From positions 810,138-819,881 of the forward strand of contig CP070771.1 of the NCBI GenBank assembly GCA_020345785.1: DNA of 9,744 nt. Direction: 5' to 3'. Shown here piece after piece: positions 1 to 5,901 of the stretch. The notes beneath the pieces were generated by a model that worked only from the letters and a program-made list of their open reading frames with translations, was not told the DNA's origin and made no database searches. Position numbers and translations under genes: made by a program. The DNA comes from Desulfobacterales bacterium. Lineage in GTDB: Bacteria > Desulfobacterota > Desulfobacteria > Desulfobacterales > JAFDCJ01. How positions within the stretch are numbered: position 1 is the stretch's first letter; the number at the start of each line of letters is the position of its first letter.

Positions 1-120
1 GGAATCCATCCGTATTTCGAGGATTTAAAACGAGGCACCAACAAAGAGTTTGGGCCAAAAGACTTTTTTGAGATAGCTTTTAGAATCACTCAATCAGCCG
101 GCGGGCGTCAAGATGGATGA
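1..120 (+). CDS. Possible 3' end of a convergent plus-strand gene (partial)
   Basis: Frame 1 on the plus strand is open from the window edge to a TGA at 118-120 and encodes about 39 residues, beginning GIHPYFEDLKRG and ending QSAGGRQDG. The first 28 residues have a balanced, protein-like composition with aromatic and charged residues, unlike most accidental frames here. If real, it is the tail of a gene entering from the left and overlapping the tail of the minus-strand gene by 35 bp. No family can be recognised from so little, and the final residues read through the complement of the neighbouring coding sequence. The alternative is that 1-85 is simply a spacer downstream of the minus-strand gene. 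No clear intrinsic terminator was found there. Confidence 0.3.
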   Translation, partial: GIHPYFEDLKRGTNKEFGPKDFFEIAFRITQSAGGRQDG

Positions 121-2056
121 AGGTCGCGCCCCGGTCCTTCGCGCGCTGGACCATGTCTTCAGTACCTCCCGAGCCGTCGCCCACCTCACCGTTCCAGAGG
201 GCGATCAGCGTCAGGTTGTCATTTGAAATCGCCAGGGCGCTGTGCAGCATCCACAGATTGGAGCGCTGCCAGATGCTGTAGTTTTTCTTGGCGTGCAGCC
301 AGCGCGGCAGCTCGCCGGATTCGTCCAGGATTGCAGGCTGCTTTTGATCGAACAGGCGCTTGAACCGCTCCACCCACTGGGGACCGCCTTCGGCGACCGA
401 GGCTTTGATGTACTCGTTTTTCGGAAGCACCAGGAACATTCGGGTTGGAATATTGAGTTGCTCGCAAACTTCATGAAAGAGGATGTCACCGCCGCATGCG
501 CCGCCGGAAATGCCGAGGAGGTTGCCCGTTGTTTTTTTCTTCACATCGGTTACGGCTGCCAAAATCATTGCTCGGGCCTTGTCCTCCCTGTCGCGCGGGA
601 AGCGGGGTTTTTGCCTGTCCGACGCATCGATCCGGTGGCCGGTAAACAGAATCACACGCGGTACGGCCTCCGGTTCTTCCTCCTTTTGCTCCACTACCGG
701 GATATTGTCGAAAGCCGCCTGAGTATTTTCCGTGAGGATGCCGAGACGCTGATACAGCGAGAGCTGTTTACGCGCCGAATCGCTGGCAAAGTCCGGGGCA
801 CCGGCCAGAGCACTCTTGTAAGCCCGGCCAACCCGATTGGGCTTCGTGGAACTCAGCATAGTAAGGTCCGCGGCACTGATTTCGGCCCAGATATCGGTTT
901 GGTCTTGGCGCGCCAAGGCGGCTCGTTTGGATTCGATGGCCAGCTTAACCCCCGCTGCCAGGTCGGAGCGAAGCTCCTTTAGTCTGCGAAGTTGCAGCGC
1001 AGCCTCATCCTCGAAATCGAAATCGTCCTCCCAAACTCCGGGTTGGGCATCCGCAAGCTTGATCCTGACGGTCACCATGGCCAGCGCGTTGAGGCCTGAG
1101 TAAAAATGATTGCGGTCTTCAATAAAGCCTTTGCGATACAGGTCGAAAGATTTCTCGAGATGCGGCGAGGCCAGCGCCTCCTTTTGGATATCTGCTAGTT
1201 CGTGCAAGTCTTTCCAGTCCGCCTCCCAGAGCGCCTTGGCATTTCGTGCCATAAGCGCCCGAATTTCGGCGCGGTCCCAACTCGATATGCCCCTGTTCTG
1301 AAGCGCACGCTCAAGGGCCTGATCCGACCTGACAAGATCATCCAAGCGCTGATAGATGGTTCCAAGAAGCGTGTTGGCTTCCAGATCCATGTCGTCGTAT
1401 TGCCGCACCGCCTCCCAGGTTACCCTGGCTCCCGGCCAATCCTTGAGCCTGAACTGCGCATTTCCGATCAGGCGCAACCCCATGGTCATCCAGGCAAATC
1501 CGTCGACCTCGGCCGACAACAATTGGAGGTAGCCCGGATTTTTCGAGGACTCGGCCCGCTCGACCTCTTCGCGAAAATCGAGCGGAACTACCTGAAACTT
1601 GGTCGGGTCTGTCGGCTTCAGACCCGGCAAAAGTTGAAAAACCGGGCTGTCCTGATCTTGGGAATCCAAAGTTGCACTGAGCGCTTCAATCAGGACCGGG
1701 AGACTGGCGGCCGGATTTTTGGCATCGTAGGGCAGGTAGCGGTCTGTTTTCAGGTCGAAGGGCACCTCATCGCCCTCGGACTTGATTAGAAAGGTGCGCT
1801 TGTCCCGAAACACATGGCGGATTCCCAGCTCGTAAAAGGCATTGGCATTGTGAATCGAGATATCCGCAACCACCAGATCGGCGGTCAACAGCTGCTCGAA
1901 CATATCGGTGCGAATGTTGCCCTGCTGAATGAACTCGGCGGTTGTGCCGCCGGAAATATTCAGGGCGGCGAAGGCCGGACGGATCAGCTCACGTTCGACA
2001 CGGTCGAAATCAATGCCCTTTTTGACGCCAAAGGGGCGGACGATGAACGCATGCAT
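86..2056 (-). CDS. TIR/deoxyribosyltransferase-like - TRAFs-binding TPR - SLOG-like signalling protein
   Basis: The predicted product is a cytoplasmic protein of 656 residues with no signal peptide or membrane helix. Numbering below is from an upstream GTG; subtract 3 for the preferred ATG. Residues 4-113 form a Rossmannoid domain starting MHAFIVRPFG, with a D68-x-S70-x-x-N73-x-N75 stretch and the YELG motif (E79). These are hallmarks of the nucleoside 2-deoxyribosyltransferase/TIR-like superfamily, where the glutamate is catalytic. Residues about 115-450 are all-helical with TPR-like repeats (about 190-260) and the sequence HFYSGLNALAMV (about 320-331), resembling the bacterial relatives of the MAP3K TRAFs-binding domain (old DUF4071). 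After an acidic linker (about 459-467), residues 469-659 look like a SLOG/LOG Rossmann domain: LFTGHR, the glycine-rich loop GISGGACGGD (518-527) and GSGGTED (631-637). The gene follows the patatin gene on the same strand, which suggests co-expression and a sensor or signal-processing role for a lipase effector. The reaction and ligand are unknown. Domain calls rest on motifs, not searches; the SLOG call is the less certain. Confidence 0.82.
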   Translation of the reverse strand: MHAFIVRPFGVKKGIDFDRVERELIRPAFAALNISGGTTAEFIQQGNIRTDMFEQLLTADLVVADISIHNANAFYELGIRHVFRDKRTFLIKSEGDEVPFDLKTDRYLPYDAKNPAASLPVLIEALSATLDSQDQDSPVFQLLPGLKPTDPTKFQVVPLDFREEVERAESSKNPGYLQLLSAEVDGFAWMTMGLRLIGNAQFRLKDWPGARVTWEAVRQYDDMDLEANTLLGTIYQRLDDLVRSDQALERALQNRGISSWDRAEIRALMARNAKALWEADWKDLHELADIQKEALASPHLEKSFDLYRKGFIEDRNHFYSGLNALAMVTVRIKLADAQPGVWEDDFDFEDEAALQLRRLKELRSDLAAGVKLAIESKRAALARQDQTDIWAEISAADLTMLSSTKPNRVGRAYKSALAGAPDFASDSARKQLSLYQRLGILTENTQAAFDNIPVVEQKEEEPEAVPRVILFTGHRIDASDRQKPRFPRDREDKARAMILAAVTDVKKKTTGNLLGISGGACGGDILFHEVCEQLNIPTRMFLVLPKNEYIKASVAEGGPQWVERFKRLFDQKQPAILDESGELPRWLHAKKNYSIWQRSNLWMLHSALAISNDNLTLIALWNGEVGDGSGGTEDMVQRAKDRGATFIHLDARRLIE

Positions 2057-2062
2057 GCGCTT

Positions 2063-2068
2063 CACCTC
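2063..2068 (-). promoter_or_regulatory. Shine-Dalgarno site setting the start of the TIR-like/TPR/SLOG gene
   Basis: On the minus strand GAGGTG lies 6 nt before the ATG at 2056-2054. The GTG inside this motif (2065-2063) is itself in frame and could be taken as the start, giving three more residues. However, it has no purine-rich site upstream, only AT-rich repeat sequence. ATG at 2056 is therefore preferred, with MHAFIVRPFG as the first residues. Confidence 0.65.
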
Positions 2069-2071
2069 AAA

Positions 2072-2134
2072 TAGTTAATTGTCAATTATTAATACTCAAT
2101 TTTAATTCGTCATTTGTCATTCGTCAATCGCCAT
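2072..2134. repeat. Nine-unit degenerate heptad tandem repeat filling the intra-operon spacer
   Basis: The spacer reads in strict 7-bp steps: TAGTTAA, TTGTCAA, TTATTAA, TACTCAA, TTTTAAT, TCGTCAT, TTGTCAT, TCGTCAA, TCGCCAT. The plus-strand consensus is T-Y-G-T-C-A-W. Nine units end exactly at the base before the stop codon of the patatin gene (2135-2137). The units are degenerate but the period never slips. It takes up nearly all of the 69-78 bp between the two genes. There is no intrinsic terminator, so read-through from patatin into the downstream gene is plausible. Heptanucleotide arrays of this sort are known from some bacterial genomes, such as the STRR repeats of filamentous cyanobacteria; the function here is unknown. 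Confidence 0.8.
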
Positions 2135-3301
2135 TCAGATAAAGTGGCCGAAGTGCTCGATCCTGATCTCTTCCGCCACCTTCCGGCCGACACGACGCAG
2201 GTCGTCAATGTAGTCAACGGAGTCGAGCTTCTGGACGTGCTTGGGCTTGATGTCGTGCAGACCCATCGCATCCAGACCTTCGCGACTCAAATTTGCATTA
2301 TAGCGGGCGTAGAGAAACCTGCGGCCGAGATCCCGTTTGAGCGGAATTATTTTTCCTTCGGTATCTCGTGGAATCATGTCACCGACCTCACGGTCCAGAA
2401 TGGCACCGTGCATGCAGCGGCCGATGGAACGACAAATGTTATCCTGATCGACCATCGCAGCATACATGAGCGCAGTGGGAAGAGCAGCGACATTTCCGAG
2501 CAGCCCCCGGTTTGGATCCTCGACGTCTTCCAACATAACCGGCGCTGCTCCGGTACCGACTGATATAACAAGCAGTTTATCTTCGCCGCTGGCCCAATTC
2601 AGACGGTATCCCGCCTCGGTCGCCATTCGGTAGAGTAAAAACGCCGGATTGTTGTAAGGCGTCAGACCGCCGTCGACAAAGACAAATGCTTTACTATCAT
2701 CCTGTGGATCCCACCAAATCACCTCGGGCGGAAAGAAAACCGGTGCCGCCGTGCTGGCGCGCACGATCTGCCAAAGGGGAATTTTGAGGTTGCAGTCCGG
2801 TCGTGAAGTATCGTTATATTTGGCCTGCGGGTTGCTGCTGATCGGCCAGGGAGAATCCGTGGTGCGGTTGCGGGTCACCGCCAACAGTAGACACTCCAGA
2901 TCGTCCGGCTTCAGGGTCGTTTCGGCCCCGAAGACCTTCTGCAGCTCTTTTTTCAAAGGCTCGGATTTGTAAAGCGCGTTCCACCTCTTTAAAATGAACT
3001 GCTTGTCAAACATGGTCGGGCCGGTTTTCTGATAGAATTCGAGCAGTTCATTGGCACTCATTCCCCGTGCCAGTCCGGCCGCGATAATCGCGCCGGTGCT
3101 GGTTCCGCCTATGTAGTCAAAGAAATGACAGAGTCGAAAACCGGCTCCGCCACCAGTGGCTTCCGCCAGCATTTCTTCCATACGGGCCAGGACCTCGAGG
3201 GTCAGGATGCCCCGGATACCACCGCCGTCCAGCGCCAGAATTTTGTGTTTTTCATTTTCTTTGCCTTTATATCTGGATGCGAGTTTTCCCCATCCGCTCA
3301 T
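2135..3301 (-). CDS. Patatin-like phospholipase (CapV-like lipase effector)
   Basis: A 388-residue protein of the patatin family, serine lipid acyl hydrolases that release fatty acids from membrane phospholipids. The diagnostic elements are all present and in order: the oxyanion-hole loop D25-GGGIRG (26-31), the nucleophile elbow GTSTG (66-70) with S68, and the DGG motif with catalytic D210 (FVDGGLTPYNNPA). The fold therefore looks intact and catalytically competent. The core spans about residues 20-250 and about 140 further residues have no recognisable domain. There is no signal peptide, so it should act from the cytoplasm. Length and the patch around residues 140-165 resemble bacterial immunity patatins such as CapV (inference, not a search result). 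ATG at 3301 is supported by AGGAGG 6 nt upstream. It is the first gene of an apparent two-gene unit with the TIR-like/TPR/SLOG gene. No cyclic-nucleotide synthase is visible nearby, so any activating ligand is unknown. Confidence 0.9.
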   Translation of the reverse strand: MSGWGKLASRYKGKENEKHKILALDGGGIRGILTLEVLARMEEMLAEATGGGAGFRLCHFFDYIGGTSTGAIIAAGLARGMSANELLEFYQKTGPTMFDKQFILKRWNALYKSEPLKKELQKVFGAETTLKPDDLECLLLAVTRNRTTDSPWPISSNPQAKYNDTSRPDCNLKIPLWQIVRASTAAPVFFPPEVIWWDPQDDSKAFVFVDGGLTPYNNPAFLLYRMATEAGYRLNWASGEDKLLVISVGTGAAPVMLEDVEDPNRGLLGNVAALPTALMYAAMVDQDNICRSIGRCMHGAILDREVGDMIPRDTEGKIIPLKRDLGRRFLYARYNANLSREGLDAMGLHDIKPKHVQKLDSVDYIDDLRRVGRKVAEEIRIEHFGHFI

Positions 3302-3307
3302 GATGTG

Positions 3308-3313
3308 CCTCCT
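3308..3313 (-). promoter_or_regulatory. Strong Shine-Dalgarno site of the patatin gene
   Basis: AGGAGG on the minus strand, 6 nt upstream of the ATG at 3301-3299. It is a near-perfect match to the anti-SD and the strongest ribosome-binding site in the window, which fixes the patatin start. Confidence 0.8.
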
Positions 3314-3522
3314 GGATTGAATCTCTTATAATTTCAAGACTCGGTTAGGTATTGCTGATAATCGAAACTACCGTTCTCAAGTCGATAACTACCGTCTATT
3401 TCCTTCTACACCCCCTCAATTACTTTTTAGCAAAATCGCTGCCACCAAAATTTGTACATCACCTTTTATGGGCAACCGCGAATATCCGTCAGCCACCAAA
3501 GCCTTTCATGAAGTTAACGACC
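3314..3522. other. Non-coding spacer upstream of the patatin gene
   Basis: No credible gene on either strand. The promoter of the patatin gene should lie here. A TATAAG hexamer on the minus strand (around 3325-3330) could be a -10 box, but I see no convincing -35 partner, so it is not called. A 9-bp direct repeat GCCACCAAA occurs at 3441-3449 and 3492-3500, and a small palindrome TTCATGAA at 3505-3512. The latter sits next to GTTAAC, just before the hairpin cluster. Confidence 0.5.
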
Positions 3523-3634
3523 ACCTGCGGAGCAGGTTGCTTGCCTTTTCAGCCATTGGCCGAAAAGGCAAGCGTACGTCAATACGCTTATCGTTGAAAT
3601 AGCCACCTCGCCCGGCGGGATGAAAGATCCCGCC
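3523..3634. repeat. Cluster of four consecutive hairpins (palindromic element or structured RNA)
   Basis: Four inverted repeats follow one another. (a) ACCTGC-GGA-GCAGGT at 3523-3537. (b) A large hairpin with perfect 12-bp arms at 3539-3550 (GCTTGCCTTTTC) and 3562-3573, extended inward by GCC-ATT-GGC (3552-3560) across one mismatch. (c) AAGCGTA (3570-3576) with TACGCTT (3583-3589), overlapping the end of (b) by 4 bases, so these two stems may be alternatives. (d) GGCGGGAT-GAAAG-ATCCCGCC at 3614-3634. None is followed by a T-run on either strand, so classical intrinsic termination is not supported. The compact chain suggests a REP/MITE-like mobile palindrome or the subterminal hairpins of an IS200/IS605-type element. 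A structured RNA or a processing/termination zone between the small membrane gene and patatin is also possible. The hairpins are direct observation; the identity is inference. Confidence 0.7.
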
Positions 3635-3670
3635 ATGTGGGTTTGTGTGGCAAGAATCAGCCGTATCAAT

Positions 3671-3952
3671 TTAAGGACTCAGCAAGACCTCACGATCTTT
3701 AGTGGTTTTAGCATATTTTTTGTCAATTCTTTTTGCTCTTGTATAAACCATAAAAAATACGATGGCTGCGATAGCCAGGCAGCTGATAACTGAAAAAGGA
3801 CTGTGGTTGTAAATTGAAAGTAATTTAATTTTTTTTGGAATTTGAAATTCCAATTTTATTAAGAGATAATCTACCATGCTATATGCGGTTAGGTATGCCC
3901 AACCGGCAATCACGGTTGAATAAACAAAAAGAGCTGCTCGAGTATTACTCAT
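3671..3952 (-). CDS. Small two-helix membrane protein, possibly the 3' remnant of a longer gene
   Basis: The product is 93 residues with two hydrophobic segments, about residues 6-30 (ALFVYSTVIAGWAYLTAYSM) and about 53-70 (FSVISCLAIAAIVFFMVYT). These are separated by a lysine-rich stretch and followed by a basic tail (RAKRIDKKYAKTTKDR). This suggests an inner-membrane protein with a cytoplasmic C-terminus. No family is recognised. The ATG at 3952 has AAGGA 5 nt upstream (3958-3962). It is clearly more AT-rich than the neighbouring genes, consistent with transfer or with relaxed selection. The same frame stays open upstream to a TAG at 4226-4228 without any ATG, GTG or TTG, and encodes another plausible membrane helix. 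The 93-residue frame may therefore be the tail of a longer, 5'-damaged gene. It lies on the same strand as patatin, but 369 bp and a hairpin cluster separate them, so operon membership is doubtful. Confidence 0.5.
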   Translation of the reverse strand: MSNTRAALFVYSTVIAGWAYLTAYSMVDYLLIKLEFQIPKKIKLLSIYNHSPFSVISCLAIAAIVFFMVYTRAKRIDKKYAKTTKDREVLLSP

Positions 3953-4225
3953 CCATTTCCTTTTCCATAACGACCTTTTATTCTTCTTCTCTTCGTATTT
4001 TCGCTTTTTGATGAGGAAAAAAATTCCTGCTCCGGTGGCAAACGGTAAAAGCGCCAGTAGCTTGGATCTAAAATCCGATAAGGAGCACTTCGTTTGAAGA
4101 GCGTCCCTGACGGGACTTGAGGAGCGCTGCTCTCTACGGGAAGGAGGACTGAGGACTGAGTTGTACAGAAATCGGAATTCGGAAGTTGAAAGATAAGAGG
4201 GTGATTGTAATTTGTTATTAGAGTC
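3953..4225 (-). pseudogene. Open frame without a start codon upstream of the small membrane gene (likely gene relic)
   Basis: In the frame of the 93-residue gene there are 91 sense codons between TAG (4226-4228) and its ATG, with no ATG, GTG or TTG. The part nearest the gene looks coding: LLALLPFATGAGIFFLI (about 4060-4009), then a very basic run KKRKYEEKKNKR and WKRKW directly before the ATG. This is the pattern of a membrane helix followed by a cytoplasmic positive loop. Farther upstream (about 4080-4200) the translation becomes low-complexity and the DNA shows repeats: AGGACTG twice in tandem at 4145-4158, and GTCCC-TGAC-GGGAC. A likely reading is that a repeat-rich insertion or rearrangement replaced the true 5' end of a three-helix gene. 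A non-standard start codon or chance cannot be excluded. Confidence 0.4.
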
Positions 4226-4274
4226 CTAATTGTAATTTTTTTGCATTTTATGCTTGGCCTGCGGAGAATTTTAT

Positions 4275-4351
4275 CACGAAAACACGAAAACTATAAAGCA
4301 GGAAATTTACTTTTTTTCCTTTTCGTGTTTTCGTCCTTTCGTGCTTTCGTG
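4275..4351. repeat. Octad CACGAAAA / TTTTCGTG arrays in inverted orientation
   Basis: Two CACGAAAA units stand in tandem at 4275-4290. Four units in the opposite orientation run at 4320-4351 (TTTTCGTG, TTTTCGTC, CTTTCGTG, CTTTCGTG), all with an 8-bp period. A 15-bp stretch at 4276-4290 is perfectly complementary to 4320-4334, with a 29-nt AT-rich loop. The left arm can alternatively pair with the outer two units (4336-4353) with two mismatches, so the stem can slide. No T-run terminator follows on either strand. The pattern suggests a dispersed palindromic spacer repeat; the biological role is unknown. Confidence 0.75.
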
Positions 4352-4442
4352 ATTAATATCCTGTTTGGTTCAGGCTTTTCCGGGTTTGGGTTTGATAGTT
4401 TGATACCGGCTCGGTTAAAATTCCCGTGATTGAGTTAATAAC

Positions 4443-4498
4443 GCTCCCTTGCTTTCCAGCTTCCCAGCTTTCATGCCTCCCGGCTTCCCAGCCTGACC
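4443..4498. repeat. Seven-unit degenerate octad repeat abutting the MFS stop codon
   Basis: Successive 8-bp units are GCTCCCTT, GCTTTCCA, GCTTCCCA, GCTTTCAT, GCCTCCCG, GCTTCCCA and GCCTGACC, giving the consensus GCTTCCCA. The phase is maintained throughout. The array ends 4 bp from the transporter stop codon (4503-4505), so it lies in the 3' untranslated part of that transcript, which would carry GGGAAGC-type units. Confidence 0.78.
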
Positions 4499-4502
4499 AT
4501 AT

Positions 4503-5735
4503 TCAACCGACGGTCGCAGAATCCATGGGACGGTCGATGGTGCGGCGTTCATCGTGATGCCAGAGGAGTCGGCCGGCCAGAATCATAAGCAGACAAGCGG
4601 CAGCGACTGCCGTCCAGGGCGAACCAAACGTTGAAACCAGGAAACCGCCAAGGGCGGGGCCCGTCGCTTTTCCGATGTTGCGATACGATCCCAAAACCCC
4701 GAAAGCCGCCCCGCGATGGTTGCTGTCCACCGCATACGCAATGAGCGCCATTACCGACGGCATCACGAGTCCGTCACCGATCCCAAGGATCATGGCCCAG
4801 AAGAGACATCCCGCCGGGCTTTGGGTGTGATAGAGGCCGACGACACCGGATGCAAGCAGTATCGCCCCGCTCGACAGCACTGTTCTGGCAGTTGTCCGTG
4901 AACCCAGCCAACCAGCCAAAGGCTTGACACAGAGCGAGGTCGCAAACATCAACGATAAAAGGCTCCCGATAAACACCAAATCGAATCGCTCCACCGCCCA
5001 GACGACCCAGAACACCTTGGTCCAGCGGGTCATCATGTTGGCAATCAATTCAATTCCGACGATGCCCCGCAAATATGAGTTGCCGGTCAACGTCCGCACG
5101 TAGTGGACGACAATCGCGGCCATCGACCTTTGGGAGCGGGCAGCGGCGTTACTTTTGGTAAGCGTCCGCGGCGGCGCAATAAAAAGTGCGGCCGCAGCGG
5201 CGCCGATACCAAACATCCCAACGGCAAAGTAAATCTGCCGCGGGTCGGCAAATACCTTGAGCGCCATCCCGCCGAGAAACGGACCGCTGACGTACCCGAC
5301 CGAACGGAACGTATCGTACCACCCGTAGCGTATGCATCCCTGACCACGATCGGCATACAGGTCGGCCACCAGGGCGGCCATTATCGGCCCGCACACGGCC
5401 GTGGCCAAACCGTGCAGGATACGCACCACCATCAGCGAGTGAACTCCGTCCACGAAAACATAGCACCAGGGCACCAGGGCGAACAGCGCGCCGGCAGTCA
5501 ACAGGAGCGGTCGCCGGCCGATTCGGTCGGAGAGGGCGCCTATCCAGGGCTTCAAAACGACGCCGGTTGCAACCGATGCCCCTGCGATCAGGCCCAGTTC
5601 GGCGCTGCCTGCCCCAACGGCCAGCGCCAGTACTGGCAAAACCGGTGACTTCCCCATCTGGTAGCCAGTCCGGGCGATAACGTCCATGGCACCGAGCGCC
5701 AAAAAAGATCGGTTGTTTTGTGATGGTGATTTCAT
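4503..5735 (-). CDS. Major facilitator superfamily (MFS) transporter
   Basis: About 410 residues and roughly twelve hydrophobic segments, the standard MFS size and topology. The MFS signature (motif A) GALSDRIGRRPLL lies at residues 66-78 from the chosen ATG, between helices 2 and 3, with the conserved D70 and R71. A weaker copy, GWLGSRTTARTVL, sits at the equivalent place in the second half. A glycine/proline-rich stretch, YRNIGKATGPALGGFL, lies in the C-terminal half. It should be a proton-coupled inner-membrane carrier, probably an exporter of small molecules or drugs; the substrate cannot be read from sequence. ATG at 5735 is preferred: it begins MKSPSQNNRSF just before helix 1 and has a modest GAAG upstream. 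A TTG at 5807 would add 24 unlikely residues with no good ribosome site. Neighbours on both sides are co-oriented but separated by repeat-bearing spacers, so it is probably a separate transcription unit. Confidence 0.9.
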   Translation of the reverse strand: MKSPSQNNRSFLALGAMDVIARTGYQMGKSPVLPVLALAVGAGSAELGLIAGASVATGVVLKPWIGALSDRIGRRPLLLTAGALFALVPWCYVFVDGVHSLMVVRILHGLATAVCGPIMAALVADLYADRGQGCIRYGWYDTFRSVGYVSGPFLGGMALKVFADPRQIYFAVGMFGIGAAAAALFIAPPRTLTKSNAAARSQRSMAAIVVHYVRTLTGNSYLRGIVGIELIANMMTRWTKVFWVVWAVERFDLVFIGSLLSLMFATSLCVKPLAGWLGSRTTARTVLSSGAILLASGVVGLYHTQSPAGCLFWAMILGIGDGLVMPSVMALIAYAVDSNHRGAAFGVLGSYRNIGKATGPALGGFLVSTFGSPWTAVAAACLLMILAGRLLWHHDERRTIDRPMDSATVG

Positions 5736-5810
5736 AAATCTTCGTCGTTGGTTCGATATCCTGATTCGAGCGGTTTCAGGTTCCAATAAAGTTTCGGCTT
5801 CGATCAATCT

Positions 5811-5833
5811 GGCCGCTCTTCAGGCCAGCGGCC
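5811..5833. repeat. 7-bp inverted repeat upstream of the MFS gene
   Basis: GGCCGCT at 5811-5817 and AGCGGCC at 5827-5833 form a perfect 7-bp GC-rich stem with a 9-nt loop. It lies between the large membrane protein and the transporter. No T-run follows on either strand, so it is weak evidence for a terminator of the large gene. Confidence 0.45.
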
Positions 5834-5901
5834 GGGCTGCCTGCGCTCCGTAGCCTGAAAGGCGAAGGGGGGACACCTGAAACCTTCTGTTTCCAACTGG
5901 G

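Noticed and set aside
242..982. Long plus-strand open frame (246 codons) antisense to the TIR-like/TPR/SLOG gene
   Set aside because: It lies wholly opposite a gene with clear domain motifs and has no recognisable domain of its own. It is a GC-driven shadow frame.
1202..1789. Plus-strand frame of 195 codons
   Set aside because: Antisense shadow of the same gene, with unnatural composition and no motif.
2072..2134. Heptad array as a CRISPR array
   Set aside because: Units are 7 bp with no spacers and no cas genes are present. It is a simple degenerate tandem repeat.
2114..2563. Plus-strand frame of 149 codons opposite patatin
   Set aside because: Its first codons fall in the heptad repeat and the rest is antisense to the conserved patatin C-terminal part.
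3352..3597. Plus-strand frame of 81 codons in the patatin upstream spacer
   Set aside because: It runs through the hairpin cluster and has no credible ribosome site. The apparent coding pattern comes from the palindromic repeat.
3614..3634. GGCGGGAT/ATCCCGCC hairpin as an intrinsic terminator
   Set aside because: No T-run follows on either strand, so it is reported only as part of the hairpin cluster.
4241..4429. Plus-strand frame of 62 codons rich in phenylalanine and arginine
   Set aside because: It is the translation of the inverted CACGAAAA/TTTTCGTG arrays, and composition is repeat-driven.
5736..5807. N-terminal extension of the MFS gene from a TTG codon
   Set aside because: The extra 24 residues are not transporter-like, and the TTG lacks a ribosome-binding site. 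ATG at 5735 sits correctly before the first helix.
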